DNA of 50,603 nucleotides from Acinetobacter celticus (GTDB lineage: Bacteria; Pseudomonadota; Gammaproteobacteria; Pseudomonadales; Moraxellaceae): positions 1 to 50,603 of the forward strand of contig NZ_MBDL01000003.1 in NCBI RefSeq assembly GCF_001707755.1, read 5' to 3'. Made by a program: the position numbers and the translations under genes. Shown here piece by piece: positions 28,222-37,193 of this stretch (its first letter is position 1; each line of letters opens with the position of its first letter). Under the pieces are notes generated by a model that was given only the letters and a program-made list of their open reading frames with translations, did not search any database and had not been told where the DNA came from.

Positions 28222-28347
28222 ACCTCCATCCTATTTTCAAATTTAAAGTCTTTGAAAATTTAGGGATTTACAGAAAGGTGGCCATTTTGATTATTTTTCA
28301 TGTTATAACATTGCCCATCTTTGATTCTTTCACTATTGGAATCCACC

Positions 28348-28683
28348 ATGACCGATTCAAGTTCTCCTGAAAAATCATTTTGGGGTTGGAAAGGACTAAT
28401 TATTGCCTGTATTTTAGGCGCACTGTTTATGGGCTTTTTCTGGCTTGCAATGAGCAATGAACCTGACTATATGCCTAGTCAGCAGAAAAAAGAAAATACC
28501 CAACAACATGCTTTTAAAAATGCACCTGCAATGTCTCAAGCAGATTTAGCCGAAGCGCAAAAGCAAAAAGAAGCACGTGAGTCAGCAAATACAGCTACAC
28601 AAATGAATATGAGTAAAGAAGAACATGCTCATATGAATGATATGCAACATGAGCCTGCAACAGGCACTGAGCAAAGTCATTAA
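28348..28683 (+). CDS. small inner-membrane protein with a His/Met-rich tail
   Basis: Not a family I recognise. The 111-residue product has a short N-terminus with Lys residues (SPEKSFWGWKG), one membrane segment (GLIIACILGALFMGFFWLAM, about 18-37) and a hydrophilic tail. Positive residues before the helix predict the tail in the periplasm. The tail ends in a His/Met-rich stretch (MNMSKEEHAHMNDMQHEP) like those seen in copper-handling proteins, which suggests metal binding (inference only). The ATG at 28348 has GGA upstream; the open frame 27 bases further starts with TTG. A strong terminator follows. Confidence 0.65.
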   Translation: MTDSSSPEKSFWGWKGLIIACILGALFMGFFWLAMSNEPDYMPSQQKKENTQQHAFKNAPAMSQADLAEAQKQKEARESANTATQMNMSKEEHAHMNDMQHEPATGTEQSH

Positions 28684-28695
28684 AGTGAACGAGAT

Positions 28696-28727
28696 AAAAA
28701 AGCCCTAATTTCAATTAGGGCTTTTTT
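28696..28727 (+). terminator. terminator after the His/Met-tail gene
   Basis: Stem AGCCCTAATT / AATTAGGGCT with A-tract before and T-tract after. Its symmetry lets it also act on the converging GNAT gene. Confidence 0.9.
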
Positions 28728-28773
28728 ATACCAATAATAGTCACGCAAATGAGGTTGCGACTAGCACTCACGA

Positions 28774-29202
28774 TCATCCGTTAGAGCATAGACGCATATC
28801 AATATGCGCAATGCCACAATCTAAATATTCAGCACCTTCTACCACAAAACCCAAGCCTGCATAAAATGCAATAGCATGTACCTGAGAAGACAATTTTAAA
28901 AATTCACGACCTTGCAGTTTGGCTTGCTGAATGATTTCAAGCATGAGTAATTTACCCACGCCATACCCACGATATGTTTTTAATACCGCTACACGGCCGA
29001 CACTGTTATTTTGTAATAAACGTGCCGTTGCAATCGGCTGATCATGATCTAAAACAATAAAATGCAACGAAATCGCATCTTCATCATCCCATTCATCTTC
29101 GGGTGCAATTTGCTGTTCCTGAATAAAGACCTGCTCACGAATTGTCATGGCATTGGACTGTAATTCCTGCCAAGTACCCGAAATAATTTTAAAATCAGTC
29201 AT
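28774..29202 (-). CDS. GNAT-family N-acetyltransferase (ElaA/YjcF-like)
   Basis: A 142-residue acetyl-CoA-dependent acetyltransferase. It has IREQVFIQEQQIAPEDEWDDED at the N-terminus, then IATARLLQNNSVGRVAVLKTYRGYGVGKLLM containing the acetyl-CoA loop RGYGVG, and the C-terminal FYAGLGFVVEG. The pattern fits the ElaA/YjcF subgroup. The ATG at 29202 is preferred to an in-frame codon 14 residues upstream that lies in the preceding gene. It starts 8 bases after the methyltransferase stop, so the two form an operon. The acceptor substrate is unknown. Confidence 0.88.
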   Translation of the reverse strand: MTDFKIISGTWQELQSNAMTIREQVFIQEQQIAPEDEWDDEDAISLHFIVLDHDQPIATARLLQNNSVGRVAVLKTYRGYGVGKLLMLEIIQQAKLQGREFLKLSSQVHAIAFYAGLGFVVEGAEYLDCGIAHIDMRLCSNG

Positions 29203-29210
29203 CTTTTTAC

Positions 29211-30431
29211 TTAACATTTGCAGCCTATATCCTGCTGATCCCATTGATTATTCATGAGCAACTCCAAGGAGTGTTTTTGAATACCATACATTTCTTTCAA
29301 TGCTTGAATTTGTGCCAATACTTCAGGGTCTGGCGCTTGTACATCTTTACGTTTTATAGCCAAAATCATTTTGTTTTTACTGGTATGTTCCAACGCCACA
29401 AATTCAAAAACTTTGGTTTCATAGCCATAGGCTTTCAGTAAAAGTGCGCGAATGGTGTCGGTGAGCATTTCTGCTTGCTGACCTGCATGAATACCAAATT
29501 GCAACATCGGTGCCAGTACCTTTGGACTTTGTAATTGTGGGCGCAACTCTTTGTGACAACACGGCGCGCACATAATCATCTGTGCATTTAACCGAATACC
29601 TGTGTGAATTGCAAAATCAGTGGCAACATCACAGGCATGTAGCGCAATCATCACATCTAACTGTTCTGGGTTATAGGTACGCACATCGCCTTGAAAGAAG
29701 TCCAACTGATTGAAGTTTGCTTCAGTTGCGACCTGCTGACAAAATTCCACCATTTTCGGGTTCAGCTCGACACCCGTTACAAAAGGAACTTGTAAATTTT
29801 TAGCCAAATAATCATATAAAGCAAAGGTTAAATAGCCTTTACCAGAGCCAAAGTCGACCACGTGCAGAGGCTGATTTTCATTTGAAATTTGCCCTAAAGC
29901 CCCCGCGCAAATTTCGACAAATTTATTAATCTGTTTCCACTTTCGGGCCATGCTCGGAATAATTTTTGACTGCGCATCGGTAATGCCCAGTGGTTGCAAA
30001 AACAAACTGTCTTGATCGACATAACGTTGCTTCACACGGTCATGCCCTTGCTGTTCCACTGCTGGTTTCGCTGCAGATTTGTTTTTACTGATGGTCAGCA
30101 TGGCTTTTTTCTTATTCTTTTTTAATTGTAATTCTTCATCTAAAGTCAATAAATTGGCTTGCTTACAAAATGGAAGTAACGCTATTACTTGAGCTAAAGC
30201 TTCATTTAAAGGATAATTTTTAGTGATATCTTGGGTTTTATAACGGTAGACACAGCTCATGACTTTTTCATTTTGCAAAGAAATGACGCGTAAGGTTATT
30301 TTTTCCAATTGATCAAGTTCACCTTTATACTGACTCAGGATTAAACGCTCAAAACCCTGTGTATCAACGGCTTGCTGAAACGCATCTAGTAATTGCTGTT
30401 CCTGTGGGAACAAAGAAGCCGTGGTAGACAT
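29211..30431 (-). CDS. SAM-dependent methyltransferase of unknown target
   Basis: A 406-residue protein. The N-terminal ~150 residues are not recognisable; they include a basic patch (KKNKKKAMLTISKNKSAAK). The C-terminal Rossmann-fold domain has the SAM loop LHVVDFGSGKGYLTFALYDYL (about 188-208), TGVELNPKM and LDVMIALHACDVATDFA, then MCAPCCHKELRPQL. This composition (HACD and a CC-containing segment) is typical of the METTL25/RRNAD1-like methyltransferases. It probably methylates RNA or protein, but the target is not evident. It is followed closely by a GNAT gene in the same direction. Confidence 0.8.
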   Translation of the reverse strand: MSTTASLFPQEQQLLDAFQQAVDTQGFERLILSQYKGELDQLEKITLRVISLQNEKVMSCVYRYKTQDITKNYPLNEALAQVIALLPFCKQANLLTLDEELQLKKNKKKAMLTISKNKSAAKPAVEQQGHDRVKQRYVDQDSLFLQPLGITDAQSKIIPSMARKWKQINKFVEICAGALGQISNENQPLHVVDFGSGKGYLTFALYDYLAKNLQVPFVTGVELNPKMVEFCQQVATEANFNQLDFFQGDVRTYNPEQLDVMIALHACDVATDFAIHTGIRLNAQMIMCAPCCHKELRPQLQSPKVLAPMLQFGIHAGQQAEMLTDTIRALLLKAYGYETKVFEFVALEHTSKNKMILAIKRKDVQAPDPEVLAQIQALKEMYGIQKHSLELLMNNQWDQQDIGCKC

Positions 30432-30533
30432 ATATAAAACCTAAAAAGAATTGCTGTTGAAGTTTAAATCTTCTTACACGAAAAGCAAAATTGAATTACT
30501 ATACAGTTGTATATTTAACTTGGGCGACATTAA

Positions 30534-31181
30534 ATGACTAACAACGCTCCACTTGTTCCTAATTATGACCACATTGAAGAACGCTTAAATTTTCTCAGCC
30601 ATGGTTTAGGCGCTGTACTGGCAATTATTGCGGGTATTTTATTGATTATAAAAGGCGCTTACCTGCCCGCAGGACAATGGTTTGGGCTTTGGGTTTATGC
30701 TGCAAGCATGATTTTGTTATTCTCGGCATCCACGCTATACCATATGGCAACCACAGCCGACCGTCGCTATTTTTATAAAAAGTTAGACCATACAGCAATC
30801 TATTATTTGATAGCAGGTACGTATACGCCCTTTCTGGCGATCGCGATTCCAACTGAAAAGGCACATTATTTGTTAATTGCCCTATGGATCATTGCGATAA
30901 TTGGGACACTATTCAAGTTAATATTCATTAACTCATTTCAAAAAATTTCTTTATTTGCATATTTAGCAATGGGTTGGTTAGCCTTACTAGTCATCGATGA
31001 TATGCAACAGTTTCTAAGTGCTCAAGCTTTAACCTACCTCATCATTGGTGGACTTTCTTACACCGTCGGCGCATTGTTTTATGCATTAAAAAGAGTAAGA
31101 TATACCCACGCTATCTGGCATATTTTTGTACTGATAGGTGCAGGATCACACTTCTTGTCCATCTATCTATACGTGATTTAA
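30534..31181 (+). CDS. trhA: PAQR / hemolysin III family membrane protein
   Basis: A 215-residue integral membrane protein with seven hydrophobic segments. The family metal-site motifs are present: ASTLYHMATTA after the second helix, KLDHTAIYYLIAGTYTPF (Asp and His), and HAIWHIFVLIGAGSHF near the C-terminus. Members include E. coli TrhA/YqfA, which affects membrane energetics; hemolysis is not implied. It is divergent from the methyltransferase-GNAT pair. The start has GGGCGA upstream. Confidence 0.88.
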   Translation: MTNNAPLVPNYDHIEERLNFLSHGLGAVLAIIAGILLIIKGAYLPAGQWFGLWVYAASMILLFSASTLYHMATTADRRYFYKKLDHTAIYYLIAGTYTPFLAIAIPTEKAHYLLIALWIIAIIGTLFKLIFINSFQKISLFAYLAMGWLALLVIDDMQQFLSAQALTYLIIGGLSYTVGALFYALKRVRYTHAIWHIFVLIGAGSHFLSIYLYVI

Positions 31182-31199
31182 TCCTCTCATTCTGCATTT

Positions 31200-31247
31200 C
31201 AGCGACCCTGAGCGAGTGGAATAGAGAAGATCGCTGTTATTTTTTTA
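31200..31247 (+). terminator. weak terminator-like hairpin after trhA
   Basis: Arms CAGCGA / TCGCTG with a long loop, then TTATTTTTTT. A short stem makes this uncertain. Confidence 0.35.
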
Positions 31248-31323
31248 AGAAATTACGCCTTTTTTAAAAGGATTGCGCTTTTAAAACTAAGCTTTTTTAT
31301 TTTTAGTAAGTGTAAGGTTCATC

Positions 31324-32637
31324 ATGGCGTCAACAAATTCTGCTACACAACCAGAAGTAGCAACAAACTCAAAATTCCGCGTACTTACAGCCAGCCTTGT
31401 CGGTACAACAATCGAATTTTTCGATTTTTATATTTATGCAACAGCTGCAGTACTAATCTTCCCGTATTTGTTCTTCCCTGCAAGTACAGATCCAACCACG
31501 GCAACCATTCAATCTTTAGCGACTTTCGCCATTGCCTTTATTGCTCGCCCTATTGGTGCGGCATTGTTTGGCCATTTAGGCGACCGAATTGGACGTAAAG
31601 CCACTTTAGTCGCTGCTTTGCTAACCATGGGTGTTTCTACCGTATGTATTGGCTTACTTCCAACTTATGCACAAATTGGAATTGCAGCGCCGTTATTGCT
31701 CGCCCTGTGTCGTTTAGGCCAAGGTTTAGGCTTAGGTGGCGAATGGTCGGGTGCGGTACTGCTTGCAACTGAGAATGCCCCTGAAGGCAAACGTGCTTGG
31801 TATGGCATGTTCCCACAATTGGGCGCACCCATTGGTTTTATTTTAGCCACAGGTTCATTCTTGAGCTTAGGTGCATTCATGTCTGAACAAGACTTTATGC
31901 AATGGGGCTGGCGCATTCCATTCATTGCAAGTTCACTCTTAGTGATTGTCGGTTTATGGATTCGTCTAAAACTTCATGAAACACCTGCGTTCCAGAAAGT
32001 CTTAGACAAGCAAAAAGAAGTCAATATCCCATTTAAAGAAGTCATGACCAAACATTGGGGGATGCTAATTCTAGGTACAATTGCAGCTATTTGTACCTTC
32101 GTGGTGTTCTATTTAACCACGGTTTTTGCTTTGAACTGGGGAACCACCAAACTGGGTTATACCCGCGCTGAATTCTTAAAACTGCAATTACTTGCAACAT
32201 TCTGCTTTGCAGCGTTTATTCCACTTTCTGCCATTTTGGCTGAAAAATTTGGTCGTAAAACTACGTCCATTGCGGTATGTATTCTTTCTGCATTATTTGG
32301 CTTAGTATTCTCAACAATGCTTGAATCTGGTAACACCATTGTGGTGTTCCTATTCTTGTGTACGGGTCTTGCCATTATGGGTTTAACATACGGACCTATT
32401 GGTACTGTACTTTCTGAAATCTTCCCCATCTCAGTACGCTACACAGGGTCGGCTTTAACCTTTAACTTAGCAGGTATCTTTGGTGCATCATTTGCGCCAT
32501 TAATTGCAACCAAACTCGCCACTGAATACGGCCTGTATGCTGTCGGTTATTATTTAACAGCTGCATCTCTTCTGTCACTCATTGCTTTCTTGATGATTCG
32601 TGAAACCAAAAATGATGATGTAAACAACCAAATCTAA
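31324..32637 (+). CDS. MFS transporter of the metabolite:H+ symporter (MHS) family
   Basis: A 437-residue, 12-helix major facilitator. MHS hallmarks are VGTTIEFFDFYIYATAAVLIFP at the N-terminus, the cytoplasmic loop motif FGHLGDRIGRKATLVAALL, GLGLGGEWSGAVLLATENAP and FPISVRYTGSALTFNLAG. Relatives (ProP, KgtP, ShiA, YhjE) move osmolytes, 2-oxoglutarate or shikimate; the substrate cannot be fixed here. AAGG lies about 7 bases upstream of the ATG. It is monocistronic with a strong terminator. Confidence 0.9.
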   Translation: MASTNSATQPEVATNSKFRVLTASLVGTTIEFFDFYIYATAAVLIFPYLFFPASTDPTTATIQSLATFAIAFIARPIGAALFGHLGDRIGRKATLVAALLTMGVSTVCIGLLPTYAQIGIAAPLLLALCRLGQGLGLGGEWSGAVLLATENAPEGKRAWYGMFPQLGAPIGFILATGSFLSLGAFMSEQDFMQWGWRIPFIASSLLVIVGLWIRLKLHETPAFQKVLDKQKEVNIPFKEVMTKHWGMLILGTIAAICTFVVFYLTTVFALNWGTTKLGYTRAEFLKLQLLATFCFAAFIPLSAILAEKFGRKTTSIAVCILSALFGLVFSTMLESGNTIVVFLFLCTGLAIMGLTYGPIGTVLSEIFPISVRYTGSALTFNLAGIFGASFAPLIATKLATEYGLYAVGYYLTAASLLSLIAFLMIRETKNDDVNNQI

Positions 32638-32654
32638 AATCCTTTTAACACCAT

Positions 32655-32690
32655 AAAAAAAAGCTGGCGCTTCATGCGCCAGCTTTTTTT
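32655..32690. terminator. bidirectional terminator after the MHS transporter
   Basis: Ten-bp stem AAGCTGGCGC / GCGCCAGCTT, loop TTCAT, with A- and T-tracts either side. Confidence 0.93.
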
Positions 32691-32715
32691 TATAAGCACC
32701 CATCCTCAAAGCAAC

Positions 32716-33063
32716 TTACATCGACTGCTGTAACTCTTCCATCATGAGCTGATAAGTATCGGAGAAAACGGCTCTATCGCCACCTGAATTATAATAACTT
32801 GGCACAATATAGGTCGCCACTTGCTGATGATCATCACTGAAATATAAGACATTCACCAAGGGTTCAATATCGTCTTCAGTCAAACCACTTTGCATGACCA
32901 ACTGTGTAAATTTCTGATAATAATCTGCTGAAAAAGTGTGGTCTTCTACATTAGACGCGACAGCAAATTCCTGCTCTAGCTGATTCAATCCCTGCTCCAG
33001 TCGCTCAGACTGCTGCTCAGAGAGCCCAAATAACGTTCCCACTTCTTTATGAAATTCTGACAT
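32716..33063 (-). CDS. conserved-looking hypothetical acidic protein
   Basis: I do not recognise this family. The 115-residue product is acidic and soluble, largely helical (SEQQSERLEQGLNQLEQEF), with an LTEDDIEPLVNVLYFSDD segment. There is no signal peptide or membrane helix. AGAGAAG precedes the ATG and the gene is bounded by a terminator, so it is likely real. No functional hint comes from its neighbours. Confidence 0.65.
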   Translation of the reverse strand: MSEFHKEVGTLFGLSEQQSERLEQGLNQLEQEFAVASNVEDHTFSADYYQKFTQLVMQSGLTEDDIEPLVNVLYFSDDHQQVATYIVPSYYNSGGDRAVFSDTYQLMMEELQQSM

Positions 33064-33226
33064 ATATTTCTTCTCTTATTCTTCGCCATACAAGGTATTC
33101 AGGCTGTGCTTTAAAACCGACAAATACACACGTTCAATAAAATGTGAATGTGCCACTGCTTTCAACTTCAGGTTTTAACAGCTTTAATATAATGCCTTAA
33201 TCGCATAAATAACAAGCACTTTATTT

Positions 33227-34237
33227 TTAAACTAATTCAATAATATCAATGGTAGGTGGGACTCTAAAACGAAAAGGCACACCGACCATTCCTGTTCCTA
33301 CCGTCACAAAAACATCGGCATTTTCATGCTGATACAATCCTTTTTTATGTCCTAAAATTGACACTTTTTTCATCACATAATCGGTTAACCACGGTAATTC
33401 CACCTGTCCACCATGCGTATGCCCAGACAACATCAGGGGGCGCGTTGGCAGTTTAGGAACCATATCCACTGTATCTGGGTTATGCGATAAAATGATCCAC
33501 GGTTTGTCTTGTGTCAGTTGTGGCATAAAACGCATATCGGCTTTCCCTGCCCATAAATCACCAATTCCAATGAGCCTAAACTCATTAAATTCGACGACTT
33601 GCCCTTCAATATCCATAACATCATTGACTTCTAAAGCATGGCGTAACAACTGCTGAATCGGTGGCCCTGGATATTGCTCATCATGATTGCCATTTACCGA
33701 ATAAACCGGTGCATGAATTTTTTTTAGTACCGCCAGTTCTTCTACTAACTTATTTTCTGGCTCATACGTCCAATCACCAGCAACAACCACCAAATCTGGT
33801 TTGGCTTTATTTAACTTGTCGACAATCATGTTCAATTGACGTTCATGACCAGAAAAAAGCCCAATATGTAAATCTGCCACCAATGCAATTTTAACCGGTT
33901 TGAGCATTTTTTTATCATCATGCAGTTGATAGCGTGTGGTTTTTACCTGAATTAAATGCGGTTCAATAAAGCGCGCATAGCAAAACACACCCGACACAAT
34001 GAACACAAAAATAGCTTCATGTAAAAAATAATAACCACTCCATCCTGCATAAATGCTGAAGAAAAATAATGGAATAAGCAAATAAGAAAGATAGAAAGCC
34101 AACAAGTGTACAAAGGCCTTAAAAGGATGAATCGTTTCCGTGCGAGATTGACTCAGCCATGCCTGAGAGATCCCCCAAAGAGCAAGCAGGCCCATCCCAA
34201 TATAAAAACAAATCACTACGGAATTTTGATTCCACAT
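33227..34237 (-). CDS. membrane-anchored metallophosphoesterase
   Basis: A calcineurin-like phosphoesterase with three or four N-terminal hydrophobic segments (about 1-95) and a catalytic domain behind them. All metal motifs are visible: ALVADLHIG, VVAGDWTY, SVNGNHDEQ, ILSHNPD and SGHTHGGQ. Family members act on phosphodiesters such as UDP-diacylglucosamine or nucleotides; nothing here fixes the substrate. The ATG at 34237 (MWNQN) is preferred to an upstream TTG. Length is 336 residues. It is divergent from the phospholipase D-type gene, which hints at a role in lipid or envelope chemistry (inference). Confidence 0.88.
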   Translation of the reverse strand: MWNQNSVVICFYIGMGLLALWGISQAWLSQSRTETIHPFKAFVHLLAFYLSYLLIPLFFFSIYAGWSGYYFLHEAIFVFIVSGVFCYARFIEPHLIQVKTTRYQLHDDKKMLKPVKIALVADLHIGLFSGHERQLNMIVDKLNKAKPDLVVVAGDWTYEPENKLVEELAVLKKIHAPVYSVNGNHDEQYPGPPIQQLLRHALEVNDVMDIEGQVVEFNEFRLIGIGDLWAGKADMRFMPQLTQDKPWIILSHNPDTVDMVPKLPTRPLMLSGHTHGGQVELPWLTDYVMKKVSILGHKKGLYQHENADVFVTVGTGMVGVPFRFRVPPTIDIIELV

Positions 34238-34340
34238 ACCAATACTCAACAATTTGAACGGTCGGATTTCACCGTTTCTATATTTATCTTTTCATAGCTG
34301 GCAATTATACTCAATTCTAATTTTCTGATTTTCCGTACGC

Positions 34341-35978
34341 ATGACGAATTTACTCAATAGTAAAGAATATAAAATTGCTCGCACTGTAAAATCATTCAAA
34401 AGCTCAAAGCAGGCGACGGTTCTGCTCAGTTGTAGCTTAATTTTGGGAATTCCTGCCTGCTCGACGTTGCCTAAACAAATGCCACAACCGATGGAATATG
34501 CATTTAGTACTCCCACAGAAGAAACAGCGTTGGCAAAAATTGTGCTTCCACAGCGCAATGCCAATCCAGGTTTAACAGGATATCACGTCTTGTATGATCC
34601 GCTGGAAGCCCTTGCAGCTCGGTTAGAACTCATCAATAAAGCCGAAAAATCTTTAGATTTACAATACTATATTTGGGACAATGACAAAATTGGCGCGATG
34701 GCATTACACGCCATTATTCAAGCTGCCGACCGCGGGGTAAAAGTCCGTTTATTGATTGACGATAATAATTCTAAACATATGGAAGGAATTTATCTGGCGC
34801 TTAATCAACATAGCAATATAGAAGTTAAACTGTATAACCCCTACCGTTTTCGACACTACCGTGCCATGGACATGGTACTGGATTTAAAACGGATTAACCG
34901 ACGAATGCATAACAAAAGCTTTATTGCGGACAATCAGATTGCATTGATTGGCGGACGCAATATGAGTAACCAATATTATAATGTCAGTGACAACTATCAA
35001 TTTTCTGATGTCGATGTGATGTTAGTCGGTGCGGCTTCCGATGAAATCATTCATTCTTTTGATGAGTATTGGAATGATGATTATGCTTTTCCAGTCAAAC
35101 AATTGGTCAACCCACGCCATTACACATTACGTTTTGATGGGTTGAAACAACAACTGGAACAGTACAATCAAGAAGTTACAGTACAAAATTATTTAGACTT
35201 AGCCAATCGTTCTCATGCCTTTGAAAATTGGTTGAATCACCGTATTCAATTTGATTGGGTCAAAGCCGAAATTGTGAAAGACTCACCCAGTAAAATTAAA
35301 GCCAAAGCCAAAAAAGAAGAACATTTAAATTTTCAGTTAATCAAACACTTAAACACCCCAGAACAAAGTGTAGATATTGTGTCGGCTTATTTCGTACCCG
35401 AAAAAGAAGGAACAAAAAAACTGGCGCAATTGGCAGAAAATGGCGTTAAAGTTCGCGTGCTGACTAACTCATTCAAAGCCAATGATGTACCCGTTGTACA
35501 CGCATTTTATGGCAAATACCGCCAAGACTTATTAGAAAATGATGTACAACTGTATGAATTTTTATTCAATCCAAATGTAGAAAATTTAAATATTAATACC
35601 GATGAATTGGCCAAAAAAGCCAAGGTCAGTATGAAAGGATTAAGCCGTTCAAGTCTGCATGCAAAACTTATGGCCTTAGATGAAAAACAGGTTTTTATTG
35701 GCTCATTCAATTTTGACCCACGTTCAGCCTATTTAAATACTGAAATTGGCGTCCTGTTAAATAGTCCATCTTTGGCACGCGCCGTTCATCACACAATGGA
35801 TGAAAACCTCAGTAAATATGCCTACAAATTAGTGTTAGATGCCAATCAACGAATGAACTGGAAAATTCAACTCGATAACGGTAAAACACGGATCTATCAC
35901 AAAGAGCCTAAAATGAAATGGTGGCAACGCACAGGGATGAAAATGATTTCTTGGTTGCCCATTGAAGGTTTTATGTGA
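34341..35978 (+). CDS. phospholipase D / cardiolipin synthase-like protein with lipobox
   Basis: A 545-residue HKD-family protein. Two complete HxK(x)4D motifs lie near residues 191 and 440: HNKSFIADNQ with ALIGGRN, and HAKLMALDEK with FIGSFNFDPRS. This gives the two-half active site of cardiolipin synthases; the layout is close to ClsC/YmdC. The N-terminus carries LLSCSLILGIPACSTLPKQ, a lipobox with Cys near 40, so it may be a lipoprotein; the stretch before it is unusually long. It is divergent from the phosphoesterase and converges on a PlsC-like acyltransferase gene. No clear ribosome-binding site precedes the ATG. Confidence 0.87.
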   Translation: MTNLLNSKEYKIARTVKSFKSSKQATVLLSCSLILGIPACSTLPKQMPQPMEYAFSTPTEETALAKIVLPQRNANPGLTGYHVLYDPLEALAARLELINKAEKSLDLQYYIWDNDKIGAMALHAIIQAADRGVKVRLLIDDNNSKHMEGIYLALNQHSNIEVKLYNPYRFRHYRAMDMVLDLKRINRRMHNKSFIADNQIALIGGRNMSNQYYNVSDNYQFSDVDVMLVGAASDEIIHSFDEYWNDDYAFPVKQLVNPRHYTLRFDGLKQQLEQYNQEVTVQNYLDLANRSHAFENWLNHRIQFDWVKAEIVKDSPSKIKAKAKKEEHLNFQLIKHLNTPEQSVDIVSAYFVPEKEGTKKLAQLAENGVKVRVLTNSFKANDVPVVHAFYGKYRQDLLENDVQLYEFLFNPNVENLNINTDELAKKAKVSMKGLSRSSLHAKLMALDEKQVFIGSFNFDPRSAYLNTEIGVLLNSPSLARAVHHTMDENLSKYAYKLVLDANQRMNWKIQLDNGKTRIYHKEPKMKWWQRTGMKMISWLPIEGFM

Positions 35979-36000
35979 AACCTTCAATGCATTTGTGCTG

Positions 36001-36819
36001 TCAGTCTAACTGAACAGGGTGTTTCAAGACCTTCGCCTGCAGTTGGGCTAAACCCTCAATCATTTTGGACTGCACTTCTTCGGTTAAGCTCTCTACGCTA
36101 TGCCCTGTAGAATCAATTGCGGGTAATGCCATTAAATGTGCTATCACATTTGGCATTTCCAATACATTTTGTACATGTTTTGCAAAAGTAGTGTCACCAA
36201 TAAAGGGCGCTACCGTATCTAATTCACCCTGTTGGTTCACATAACAAATTAAGCACACTTGTACAGGACGTTGGGCTTCTATGGCAGCGCCTAACAAACG
36301 ACCATGGACTTTTTTAATACGCGTCCCATCGGATGTGGTTGCTTCTGGAAAAAATAAAACGGGGCTGTCTTGCTTTAAAAATTCAGTCATTTGTTCACGA
36401 ATTTTAACCGAGTCGCCAGAACCACGTTTAATAAATAAAGTACCGCCCCCTTTCGCAAGTTTCCCTAACAAAGGCCATTTTTCAATTTCAGCTTTTGCCA
36501 AGAAAAATACCCGAGCGCCCGACCCTAATACGGCTACATCTAACCATGAAATATGATTACTGACCCACAGCGCAGGCGTACGTGGAATTTCACCATGTAC
36601 CTGAATTTCAATATTAAAAACTTTACACAACCGACGGCAAAAATATTGCACATAACGTGTATTTATTGGATTATTCGGGTCTTTATATAACTGATAACGA
36701 TAAACCAAATAGAACCCTTGCGTTATCGCGCCAATAGAAGCCACAATTTTTCTGACATATAACGCAAATCGAGAAAACCCTTTTAAACGGGATGATTTCG
36801 GTTTTACAGGTTCATTCAT
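36001..36819 (-). CDS. PlsC-type 1-acyl-glycerol-3-phosphate acyltransferase
   Basis: A lysophospholipid acyltransferase of the inner membrane. It carries the NHISWLD form of the HX4D catalytic motif, followed by FFLAKAEIEKWPLLG, GGTLFIKRGSG and the second motif FFPEATTSDGTRIKKVHGRLL, which is the PlsC FPEGT equivalent with Ala in place of Gly. A hydrophobic stretch near residue 25-45 precedes them. The start is unsure: ATG 36819 is chosen over GTG 36837; neither has a good ribosome-binding site. Length is 272 residues. It faces the phospholipase D-type gene end to end. Confidence 0.85.
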   Translation of the reverse strand: MNEPVKPKSSRLKGFSRFALYVRKIVASIGAITQGFYLVYRYQLYKDPNNPINTRYVQYFCRRLCKVFNIEIQVHGEIPRTPALWVSNHISWLDVAVLGSGARVFFLAKAEIEKWPLLGKLAKGGGTLFIKRGSGDSVKIREQMTEFLKQDSPVLFFPEATTSDGTRIKKVHGRLLGAAIEAQRPVQVCLICYVNQQGELDTVAPFIGDTTFAKHVQNVLEMPNVIAHLMALPAIDSTGHSVESLTEEVQSKMIEGLAQLQAKVLKHPVQLD

Positions 36820-37193
36820 AGACGGATCACTAATCACAAGAATTATAATTTCTGAGCTTTATTTTTATCATACTATACTGAAATTAGGCATTTTACATTG
36901 ATCATAAAAACCGAAGACCTCAATTTTTTGCCCTCATTTCAATCGAGTATCAAAATAAATTATCATCTATTTATCGCGCTATTAGATGAAATATTCAGCA
37001 TAAATTTTCAAGAACAGCGACATAGAGCGCATTCAATCCAAAACCGCTTAAAATGTTACCTGCTGATCTATTTTATACATTGTCATGATGATGATTTTTG
37101 CCCTGACATTTCCCTATACAATTTAAATTCAGCAATCCCCCGCTCTGGCTTATTTTCACCTAGAATAGAACTTTAAAGAGGAGTTTTTGCTGA
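36820..37193. other. intergenic region between plsC-like gene and hflX
   Basis: No supported gene. AT-rich sequence must contain promoters for both the acyltransferase (minus) and hflX (plus). An open frame at 36898-37176 starts with TTG, has no family resemblance and lacks a ribosome-binding site. AGAGGAG at about 37178-37183 is the hflX ribosome-binding site. Confidence 0.55.

Noticed and set aside
30500..30513. TATACA-GT-TGTATA inverted repeat upstream of trhA
   Set aside because: Short, AT-rich and easily found by chance; no adjacent regulator.
36898..37176. Open frame of 92 codons upstream of hflX
   Set aside because: It starts with TTG, has no ribosome-binding site and no recognisable family, and fills a promoter region.
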